DNA of 5,194 nucleotides from JAYGED01 sp046582565 (GTDB lineage: Bacteria > Pseudomonadota > Alphaproteobacteria > JAAXGF01). This document shows positions 1-4,987 of the stretch, in pieces. The notes under the pieces are model-generated. The model was not told the origin of the DNA. It searched no databases and saw nothing but the letters and a program-made list of their open reading frames with translations. Made by a program: the position numbers and the translations under genes. Location: positions 1-5,194 of the forward strand of contig JAYGED010000213.1 in assembly GCA_046582565.1 (NCBI GenBank). Direction: 5' to 3'. The stretch's first letter is position 1, and each line of letters begins with the position of its first letter.

Positions 1-1359
1 CCTCGAGCCGAGGGGGAGAAGCCCCGCGGAACCTCCAGGGGCATGGCCTCTGGCCTGTTGTGCATGCCCGGGACGCGCCCAAGCAACCGCCCACCCTCGG
101 GCCGCGGCCCGAAGCCCCTGCGCGTCCCTTTCCCCCCCGCCCCGCCTCGGGCGGGGTAAGGCGTCGCCGCCTTCCAGGGCGCCGTAGCCTGCCGCCTGGC
201 GTTTTTCGTTTAGGGTCAGGAAGTCGGTCTTTACCAGCTTTTCCCATTGCCGTTCGCGCTGCAGGCTGAGCGCCGGGATGTCGTCCAGGTCGTGGTCCAG
301 TTCCAGGCCTTCGCCGAAACGCGGGGTCAACCAGTTGTTCAGCTCGGCTTTGAGGTCGGCGGCGAGCGGCAGGACGGTTTGCTCCCACAGGGCGAGGCGG
401 GCCTCGCGCATGTTGGCGTAGGTGTTGTCGCCGGGGATGCCGAGAAGCTGGGGCGGCACCCCGAAGGCGAGGGCGATATCGCGCGACGAGGTGTGCTTGG
501 CCTCGATGAAATCCATATCCTTCGGGCTCAGGCTCATCTCCTGCCAGCTCAGCCCGCCTTCCAGCAGCAGCGGGCGGCCGGCGTTTCGCGGCCCGGAATA
601 GAGCCCGTCGATCTGCGCTTTCAGGCGCTCGAACTGGTCGTCATCCAGGTTTCCGCTCGCGCTGTCGTCATCACTTCGAACCATAAGCGCGCCCGAAGGC
701 CGGGCGCCGTTCTGCAGCAGGGCCTGGTTCCAGGCGCCGGCCTGATTATGCTGGTCGATGGCGAAGGCGGCGGCCTCGAGCGGGCTCAGGCCATACCAGT
801 CGTCCAGCGGATGAAACGTCTTGAAATGCAGGATAGCCGAGCGCCCGTCGACCGCATCGACCGGGAAATCGCGCGACCGGCCGCCGACCGTGAAGCGATA
901 GGCCGACGGCGAACCGGCGGACCCCGCGATCACGCTCATGCGGTCGGGCCTGAGGGCGTAGAGCTCTACGGGTGGCCCACCACCGCCATCACCGTCGCCG
1001 CTCACCGCTTCCAGATAGGCGTTGCCGGCGATCATCCGAAACCCGTAGAGCGCCGACCAGAGCGCCGGGCCCGCGCTCCAGGGATTGGGCCGGGACAACA
1101 GGGTGAGCAGGGGATGCTCGGCCACCGCCACGCGCTTCGCTCCGGATTTCCGGAACAATTTCCAAGGCAGGCTGGCCGCCGCATTCGCCACCGTGTTGAT
1201 GGCCGAGAAGACTATGACGTTTTTGGCGTACCCCTCGTCGGCGAAGGTATCGTAGCGCCGCGGCAACCAGACCGCGCGGCCGGGCCCCTCGATGGCGAAC
1301 AGGCTGCGCGCGGCGGAGGCCTTGCCGCGTCGCCCAAGCAGGGACGTGAACCACTCCAT
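1..1359 (-). CDS. HK97-family phage portal protein, 3' end beyond window
   Basis: The portal forms the dodecameric ring at one head vertex through which the terminase pumps DNA and to which the tail joins. Translating the minus strand gives 453 codons without a stop up to the window edge. The first 400 or so residues read as an HK97-type portal. The N-terminal stretch (residues 23-70) contains GPGRAVW and NVIVFSAINTVANAAASLPW. Then come EHPLLTLLSRPNP (81-93), a mid-protein GNAYLE segment (112-117), YGLSPLEAA (189-197), the DIALAFGVPP / LLGIP / TYANMREAR core (294-321), and the typical family ending LTLNEKRQAAGYG...GGD (381-399). After residue 401 the sequence turns into Gly/Arg/Ala-rich text unlike a portal. 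The ATG at 1359 has AGGAG seven bases upstream; in-frame ATGs at 1374 and 1395 are possible alternatives. It lies 36 bases after the terminase stop, in the same operon. The N-terminal style resembles portals of alphaproteobacterial prophages and gene transfer agents (recalled, not searched). Confidence 0.9.
   Translation of the reverse strand, partial: MEWFTSLLGRRGKASAARSLFAIEGPGRAVWLPRRYDTFADEGYAKNVIVFSAINTVANAAASLPWKLFRKSGAKRVAVAEHPLLTLLSRPNPWSAGPALWSALYGFRMIAGNAYLEAVSGDGDGGGGPPVELYALRPDRMSVIAGSAGSPSAYRFTVGGRSRDFPVDAVDGRSAILHFKTFHPLDDWYGLSPLEAAAFAIDQHNQAGAWNQALLQNGARPSGALMVRSDDDSASGNLDDDQFERLKAQIDGLYSGPRNAGRPLLLEGGLSWQEMSLSPKDMDFIEAKHTSSRDIALAFGVPPQLLGIPGDNTYANMREARLALWEQTVLPLAADLKAELNNWLTPRFGEGLELDHDLDDIPALSLQRERQWEKLVKTDFLTLNEKRQAAGYGALEGGDALPRPRRGGGERDAQGLRAAARGWAVAWARPGHAQQARGHAPGGSAGLLPLGSR
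97..156. repeat. GC-rich palindromes in the portal 3' region
   Basis: Two perfect inverted repeats lie here. TCGGGCCGCGGCCCGA (97-112) is a 16-base perfect palindrome. CCCCGCC-tcg-GGCGGGG (140-156) is a 7-bp stem with a three-base loop, flanked by a run of seven C at 132-138. The hairpin begins exactly where recognisable portal sequence ends on the minus strand (codon 402). They may be part of an intergenic or repeated element read through by a stop-poor GC-rich frame, or simply coding DNA with extreme GC. No T-run follows on either strand, so I do not call a terminator. Confidence 0.6.
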
Positions 1360-1395
1360 TTGAAGACTCCTCATAATTTCTTGGCTCCTCAACAT

Positions 1396-2997
1396 CTATA
1401 GTTCTCTCAGGCGGGGCGCGCCGCGACGCCTGGCCGTGGCCCAGCGCAGAAACTGGCTGGTCATATCGACCTGATCGTCATGGACGCCGTTGGGGAATAT
1501 GGCCATCTCGGTCTCGTAATCATCGAGCCAGGCCGCCGATTTCGGAAGATACACGCGGCCCGCCTCGATCGCCGGGCTCGCCGTGCTCATGCGGGTCAGC
1601 TTATCGGCATGGTGCCGAAGCGCGATCACCGGAAGATTGGTCTCGGCGCGCAAATCCTGGATCAGCGACTGGCCGGACGCCTTGTCCTCGATGAGGATGG
1701 CGTCGGGTGTCCATTTTTCGGCCAGGCTCTTGGCGGTGCGCTTGAGGGCCGGGTATTCGAGGCGGCGGCGGGACACATGCAGCAGATAAAAGCCGGTCTC
1801 GGTCTCCGCCCAGGTGCCGCAGACGGAAGGATCATTCAAAGCGCCGCCCTTGAACGCCGTGTCCCAGGACTGGATGATGCGAAGCGGCTGCGCCGGGGCC
1901 GCGCCATAGCGCTTGAACCAGGCGGGATCGACGATGCCGCCGGTGAGCGGCGCCGGGCGCTGCTGAGATTGCGCGGCATAGGCATAGGCGCCCAGCTCGC
2001 GCTTGGCGCGGGCAATCTCGCGCGGGCCTTCGCGCTCCGGATGGAGCAGATCGCCGGGGGTGCGGGTAAGCGTAACCCCGCCGAAATCGATTATCGTGCG
2101 CCGCTCGGCCTCGGCCGGCATGCAGAGATGCTCCCAGCCGCCCTTGGCCAGCAGGTGCCCGGTCAGATCGCGCTCATGCAGGCGCTGCATGACCACCACC
2201 ATGACGCCCTTTTTCTTGTCGTCGAGGCGGCTTGAAAAGGTCTGATCGAACCACGTGAGCGCGCCCTCGCGTTGAACCGTGGACAGGGCCTGGCGGGGAT
2301 TATGAGGATCGTCGACGATCAGGATGTCGGCGCCCTCCCCGGTGGCGGCGCCGCCCACGGAGGTGGCGATGCGATGGCCCCGCGCGGTGGTCTGTAATTT
2401 ATGTTTCTCGTTCTGATCGGGTGCCGGGACAAAGCCCGGGAAAATTGAGCGATACCTGGGGCTTGTGGTCACGGTGCGAAAATCAAGGGCGTGGCGGATG
2501 CTGAGTTCGCGATTGTAGCTCGCCGTCATAATGCGCTTCGTCGGCGCATGGCCCATGAGCCACGCCGGCCAGGCCACGGAGACGCAGATCGATTTCAGGC
2601 TGCGCGGCGGCAGGTTGATGATCAATCGTGTGATTTCGCCCCGTGAGCAGGCGGCGAGATATTTGCAAATCAGCTGCACATGCCAGTTGTCGAGATAAGG
2701 CGCCGTAGGATTGACCGTGTGGAACACCTTGGCGGTGAAGCTCGCCGGGTCTTGGCGCAGGACGGCTTCAAGCAGGCGCGCTTCATGGTTGTTTTCTTCC
2801 GCGCGGCGCTGCCCCCGAGACAGCGTTCCTTCCAGAGAGGATCCATTGACCGGCTTGGCGGCGTCTGCGTCTTTTAGAACCAGGGCCGGCGGCGCGATAA
2901 ATTTCCGCTCCGGGCAGCTAGTGGTTGCTTTGGCCATGGCCGTTTTGATTACGCTAGCTCTGGCCATGGCGGTTTTTGAAACGTTCAAGGATTTCAT
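1396..2997 (-). CDS. Phage terminase large subunit (TerL)
   Basis: This is the packaging motor. An N-terminal ATPase drives DNA into the procapsid and a C-terminal RNase H-like nuclease cuts the concatemer. The product has 533 residues. The ATPase part shows a Walker A-like NLPPRSLKS (128-136), a Walker B ADILIVDD (223-230) followed by PHNPRQ, and a coupling-motif-like stretch VMVVVMQRLHERDLTG (265-280). The nuclease part shows acidic residues in SWDTAFK (D379), LIEDKASG (E437, D438) and HDDQVD (D507, D508). The C-terminal half fits the family described as psiM2 ORF9-like putative large terminase (recalled). It overlaps the upstream small-terminase gene and is followed 36 bases later by the portal. 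The start is uncertain: ATG 2997 has AGGA close by and overlaps the upstream gene by 44 bases, while in-frame ATGs at 2967 and 2937 sit inside a short duplication. The residues before about position 60 look unconserved, so any of the three leaves the enzyme intact. Confidence 0.95.
   Translation of the reverse strand: MKSLNVSKTAMARASVIKTAMAKATTSCPERKFIAPPALVLKDADAAKPVNGSSLEGTLSRGQRRAEENNHEARLLEAVLRQDPASFTAKVFHTVNPTAPYLDNWHVQLICKYLAACSRGEITRLIINLPPRSLKSICVSVAWPAWLMGHAPTKRIMTASYNRELSIRHALDFRTVTTSPRYRSIFPGFVPAPDQNEKHKLQTTARGHRIATSVGGAATGEGADILIVDDPHNPRQALSTVQREGALTWFDQTFSSRLDDKKKGVMVVVMQRLHERDLTGHLLAKGGWEHLCMPAEAERRTIIDFGGVTLTRTPGDLLHPEREGPREIARAKRELGAYAYAAQSQQRPAPLTGGIVDPAWFKRYGAAPAQPLRIIQSWDTAFKGGALNDPSVCGTWAETETGFYLLHVSRRRLEYPALKRTAKSLAEKWTPDAILIEDKASGQSLIQDLRAETNLPVIALRHHADKLTRMSTASPAIEAGRVYLPKSAAWLDDYETEMAIFPNGVHDDQVDMTSQFLRWATARRRGAPRLREL
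2927..2977. repeat. In-frame 30-bp-period duplication at terL start
   Basis: Positions 2927-2947 and 2957-2977 match at 18 of 21 bases, and each contains TGGCCATGGC. The period is exactly 30 bases, so the large terminase reads it in frame as KTAMARA and KTAMAKA (residues 8-14 and 18-24). Each copy supplies a possible ATG start (2967 and 2937). The end of the small-terminase gene (stop TAG at 2954-2956) falls between the two copies. Confidence 0.75.
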
Positions 2998-3325
2998 GAT
3001 CCTGCTCGCTCAGCCGCGCAGCCGTGGGCACTTCCGGCCCGGCCATGCGGCTTTCCATGTTGGTGATTTTTTCGGTGATCTGGCAAAGCTTCAACAGCAG
3101 GTTGGCCGGGTTTTCCTGGCTGCCCGTCGTTTTGCCACCCTGAATATAGCTTCCATCGTCGATCAGTGCTTCCAGGCGCTCGCGCAGCTTGCCGGCAAGG
3201 ACGCGGAGCTGGGCCAATTCGAGAACCGGCAGGTCCGATACATCCTTGCGCGACCAGCCGTGGCGCCGGACATGGCGATGGACGGTGCTGACGCCGATAC
3301 CGAACCGTTTGGCAATGGCAATCAC
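2954..3325 (-). CDS. Probable terminase small subunit, HTH protein, start uncertain
   Basis: In phages the small subunit recognises the packaging site and hands DNA to the large subunit. From GTG 3325 the product has 123 residues. A helix-turn-helix lies at the N-terminus (IAKRFGIGVSTVHRHVRRHGW, about residues 4-24). It is followed by a charged helical stretch (LAQLRVLAGKLRERLEALI, 37-55) and a second helical region (NLLLKLCQITEKI, 75-87). The end, LSEQDHEILERF (105-116), is typical of small DNA-packaging proteins. The function is inferred from this form and from its place directly before the large terminase, which it overlaps. The start is odd. The same frame stays open to 3412 and adds what looks like the missing first HTH helix (IEWPAVKTDYLQGRSV), but contains no ATG, GTG or TTG there. 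AGGG six bases before GTG 3325 is only a modest ribosome site. A non-AUG start, or a frame change at the A7 run (3401-3407), is possible. Confidence 0.75.
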   Translation of the reverse strand: MIAIAKRFGIGVSTVHRHVRRHGWSRKDVSDLPVLELAQLRVLAGKLRERLEALIDDGSYIQGGKTTGSQENPANLLLKLCQITEKITNMESRMAGPEVPTAARLSEQDHEILERFKNRHGQS

Positions 3326-3426
3326 CGAGCGGCCCTGGAGGTAATCGGTCTTGACGGCCGGCCATTCGATGTCGCGGTTGGGCTTGCTGTTTAGGTTTGA
3401 TTTTTTTAATTCTTATGCTTGCTGTG

Positions 3427-3477
3427 GACAGGGATCGCGAAGCCGCAGCCAAGCCGTAGCGAAGCGCGGTTCCTGTC
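3427..3477. repeat. Long imperfect hairpin upstream of the terminase operon
   Basis: The arms GACAGGGATCGCG (3427-3439) and CGCGGTTCCTGTC (3465-3477) pair over 13 positions: 11 Watson-Crick and 2 G-T. The 25-base loop holds a near-exact direct repeat, AAGCCGCAGC then AAGCCGTAGC. No T-run follows on either strand. It lies immediately behind the start region of the small-terminase gene. It could be a dispersed palindromic repeat, a packaging or recombination site, or a leader structure of the late operon; the sequence alone does not decide. Confidence 0.65.
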
Positions 3478-3934
3478 TGGCCGGTTATGGCGTTGAAATA
3501 AACAGGGGACAAATCCCCCCAGCCTCTATTCTGATCGATAAAGGCTATATCGACAGTTCAATGCCGGTCACTTGGACACTAATCCGAATGTGGGATATTT
3601 CCTATCATAAAACGTGCGGAGTGATCAATTAAATTCCAGTTTCGTCGGGAACGCTGATTCACTGCGCATCAGTTCTGCCTGCTATGGAGCCGCAAAACTA
3701 CTATCAGGGGTTTCATTTCTCTTTGAAATTAAATTTGACCCGCCTTCCCCCAAATCGAAAAATCTTCACTCAGCCCTGCACCTTGAATCAGAGTGTTGCG
3801 ATTGTTTCTAAGTAATTATACATATTACATTATAGGTATTATAATTTTCATTGTAATTTAAAAGTCGAATGGATTCCATTACTATCAACTATATGTTGTA
3901 ATTTACAAAATTTGCTCTTTAAGTATGGGTTTTT

Positions 3935-3964
3935 TTGCATATTCATTAATGAAACTGTGATAAA
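3935..3964 (+). promoter_or_regulatory. Candidate promoter for the XRE regulator
   Basis: TTGCAT (3935-3940) and GATAAA (3959-3964) are 18 bases apart. The second box is preceded by TGT, giving an extended -10 form. Neither box is a perfect match, and in such AT-rich DNA chance matches are common. It would give an untranslated leader of about 90 bases before ATG 4064. Confidence 0.3.
3942..3953. promoter_or_regulatory. 12-bp perfect palindrome, possible operator
   Basis: TTCATTAATGAA reads the same on both strands. It sits about 110 bases before the XRE-family regulator and between the two boxes of the candidate promoter, which is where a dimeric repressor would block transcription. Autoregulation by the neighbouring regulator is an inference only. 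Confidence 0.4.
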
Positions 3965-4034
3965 CCCGCCATAGTAATCGGGTACTGAGTGGATTGGCTG
4001 GAATAAACTCACGACCGGTCAAGTTAATGCGTTT

Positions 4035-4052
4035 TTCAATTTATTCAATTTA
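4035..4052. repeat. Perfect 9-bp tandem repeat before the regulator's ribosome site
   Basis: TTCAATTTA occurs twice head to tail, ending two bases before the GAGG ribosome-binding sequence at 4055-4058. It could keep the start region unstructured, bind a regulator, or be chance in AT-rich DNA. Confidence 0.7.
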
Positions 4053-4063
4053 ATGAGGTGCTT

Positions 4064-4483
4064 ATGGTTCGTCGTACCGTAGCCAAATACGGCCCAAATC
4101 CAGTCGATGTGCATGTCGGAGGCCGCGTTCGCTTAAGGCGGACCTTGCTCGGCATGAGCCAGGAAAAACTTGGCGATGCTTTGGGCTTAACTTTCCAGCA
4201 GGTTCAGAAATACGAGCGCGGGGTCAACCGCATCGGCTCAAGCAGGCTTTTTCATCTTAGTCAAATTCTTGACGTGCCCATTTCGTTTTTCTTCGACGAT
4301 ATGCCTGAACTTACCGATGATGCGTTGCCCGGGTTTGCTGAGAAAAAACAAGCGGAATTCGTGCCCGACCCGCTGGTTAAGCGCGAAACCCTGGAATTGG
4401 TGCGCGCCTATTACAAGATCACCGATCCGAAAGCCCGCAAGCGGCTTTTCGAATTGACCAAGGCAATCTCTAAAATGGGGTGA
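4064..4483 (+). CDS. XRE-family helix-turn-helix transcriptional regulator
   Basis: A 139-residue cytoplasmic DNA-binding protein with a Cro/C1-type helix-turn-helix in its first half. Residues 17-77 run VHVGGRVRLRR...MSQEKLGDALGLTFQQVQKYERG...LFHLSQILDVPISFFF, with the recognition helix around 43-52. The second half has an acidic linker (DDMPELTDDA, 78-87) and a helical C-terminus (ETLELVRAYYKITDPKARKRLFELTKAI, 108-135) that is usual in the short XRE regulators found in several copies on alphaproteobacterial chromosomes (recalled). Target genes cannot be read from the sequence. I chose ATG 4064 because GAGG (4055-4058) sits five bases before it; the in-frame GTG at 4058 overlaps that ribosome site. 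It is transcribed away from the phage module, after a long AT-rich leader, and converges on the small minus-strand ORF. It is more likely a host gene than a phage repressor, but if the element ends at the tRNA it would lie inside it. Confidence 0.92.
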   Translation: MVRRTVAKYGPNPVDVHVGGRVRLRRTLLGMSQEKLGDALGLTFQQVQKYERGVNRIGSSRLFHLSQILDVPISFFFDDMPELTDDALPGFAEKKQAEFVPDPLVKRETLELVRAYYKITDPKARKRLFELTKAISKMG

Positions 4484-4505
4484 TTCCCCCTGGGGTGATT
4501 GCCCC
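4476..4505. terminator. Two tandem hairpins between convergent genes
   Basis: Two 15-base units, TGGGGTGATTCCCCC (4476-4490) and TGGGGTGATTGCCCC (4491-4505), differ at one base. Each folds as GGGG/CCCC with a 5-6 base loop. The regulator's TGA stop lies in the first loop, and the convergent ORF's TAA stop directly abuts the second. Read on the minus strand, the last hairpin is followed by ATTTT, a short T-run consistent with a weak intrinsic terminator for the minus-strand ORF. On the plus strand only TT follows. Confidence 0.5.
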
Positions 4506-4712
4506 TTAGGCCGGTGTCTTGAGGGACGCCCGCCCAACAATCGTAACACTGACCCGGCAGATGCTGTCGTTGATATCCTGGAGAGTGATCAATTTTTTCT
4601 GTGCGCATTCATTGAGGGTGCGCCAGAAAATTGAGTCCTTGCCGTCCCGCGGCACAGCGATGTCGCCTGACATGGAGAGCAATTCGATTAGCAGTCTTTG
4701 TTGTGGCAGCAT
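4506..4712 (-). CDS. Small hypothetical protein, 68 residues
   Basis: I do not recognise this gene. From ATG 4712 it has 68 residues with a pattern seen in small winged-helix-like proteins: a first helix (QQRLLIELLSM, 4-14), a conserved-looking PRDGKDSIFWRTLNECAQKKLI (21-42) that reads as helix plus turn, and a C-terminal VSVTIVGRASL (54-64) like a hairpin strand and closing helix. The fold is a guess. The ribosome site is weak (AGGA twelve bases upstream). The frame continues upstream through the tRNA gene, but that part is only a translation of tRNA. It converges on the XRE regulator and lies downstream of tRNA-Leu on the same strand, 96 bases away. It ends at a TAA abutting the hairpin pair, which supports it being real. 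It could be host or phage-derived. Confidence 0.5.
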   Translation of the reverse strand: MLPQQRLLIELLSMSGDIAVPRDGKDSIFWRTLNECAQKKLITLQDINDSICRVSVTIVGRASLKTPA

Positions 4713-4808
4713 TCCCAGGTGTCGTCCTGTCTTGATGAGGTCGTTGGGTTGTTGTTTTTTTGGTGGCGTGAGGGGCCGCCGGAGGCCGGGGGGGAAATAT
4801 AGGTGTTT

Positions 4809-4895
4809 TGGTGCCCCCAGGGAGACTCGAACTCCCACGTCCTTGCGGACAACAGATTTTGAGTCTGCCGCGTCTACCAATTCCGCCACAGGGGC
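4809..4895 (-). tRNA. tRNA-Leu (anticodon CAA)
   Basis: The minus strand folds as an 87-base class II tRNA with encoded CCA. The acceptor GCCCCTG pairs with TGGGGGC (5 Watson-Crick and 2 G-T pairs), followed by A73 and CCA (4809-4811). The D arm contains AATTGGTAGACGC. The anticodon stem is GCAGA/TCTGT with loop CTCAAAA, giving CAA (4859-4861), which reads UUG codons. The long variable arm GTCCGCAAGGAC and the T arm GGGAG-TTCGAGT-CTCCC complete it. The long variable arm and anticodon identify leucine. tRNA 3' ends are common phage integration targets, and the phage-like genes lie on its 3' side. Confidence 0.97.
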
Positions 4896-4907
4896 CTCAA
4901 GGGCGGC

Positions 4908-4935
4908 ATGATAGCCAGGCTTCTCCATCGGTCAA
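4908..4935 (-). promoter_or_regulatory. Sigma70-type promoter of tRNA-Leu
   Basis: On the minus strand TTGACC (4935-4930) and TATCAT (4913-4908) are 16 bases apart, close to the -35 and -10 consensus. Transcription would start about six bases before the mature tRNA 5' end at 4895. The promoter shares a 92-base divergent gap with the YqaA-like gene. Confidence 0.75.
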
Positions 4936-4987
4936 GCACTGCGAGCAGATGGTGACGCGATTGCGCCGCCGGGTTATACCCCAGAGC

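Larger units (their letters stand above)
3513..4063. other. Gene-poor, AT-rich intergenic region
   Basis: About 550 bases without a convincing gene on either strand. Short open frames here lack ribosome sites and family motifs. Composition falls sharply rightwards: by hand count 3811-3960 holds 34 G or C in 150 bases. Visible structure includes the direct repeat TTGTAATTTA (3851-3860 and 3896-3905), the inverted repeat AATTATA/TATAATT (3814-3820 with 3840-3846), TTGTA-ATT-TACAA (3896-3908), ACCCG/CGGGT (3964-3968 with 3979-3983) and the palindrome at 3942-3953. At the left border a small GGGGA-CAAA-TCCCC hairpin occupies 3505-3518. It probably contains the control region of the downstream regulator and perhaps the boundary of the phage-like element. 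Confidence 0.7.

Noticed and set aside
247..1401. Long plus-strand open frame (384 codons) opposite the portal gene
   Set aside because: It is antisense to a clear portal, its product has no recognisable motif, and long spurious frames are expected on the opposite strand of GC-rich genes.
1480..2235. Plus-strand open frame of 251 codons opposite the large terminase
   Set aside because: Antisense shadow of a gene with intact ATPase and nuclease motifs; composition reflects the reversed codons only.
2711..3394. Plus-strand open frame of 227 codons across the terminase junction
   Set aside because: Antisense to both terminase genes, no ribosome site or family motif.
2994..3512. Minus-strand frame from TTG 3512 overlapping the small terminase
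   Set aside because: Within the small-terminase region its product is out-of-frame Arg/Pro-rich text. Only the part before 3408 is of interest, as a possible frameshift partner.
3351..3811. Two short plus-strand frames (3351-3632 and 3614-3811) in the intergenic region
   Set aside because: No ribosome site, no motif, and the second starts at a GTG in changing composition; more likely chance frames.
4760..4800. Possible terminator after tRNA-Leu (GGCC...GGCC with nearby A/T run)
   Set aside because: Stem is only four pairs, and on the tRNA strand the run is A, not T.
4519..4911. Plus-strand frame of 130 codons across the tRNA
   Set aside because: Its C-terminal part is the well-known false peptide obtained by translating a tRNA-Leu antisense (RETRTPTSLRTTDFES).
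4713..4928. N-terminal extension of the small minus-strand ORF to 4928
   Set aside because: The added residues are the sense translation of tRNA-Leu (AELVDAADSKS type), so the start was placed at 4712.
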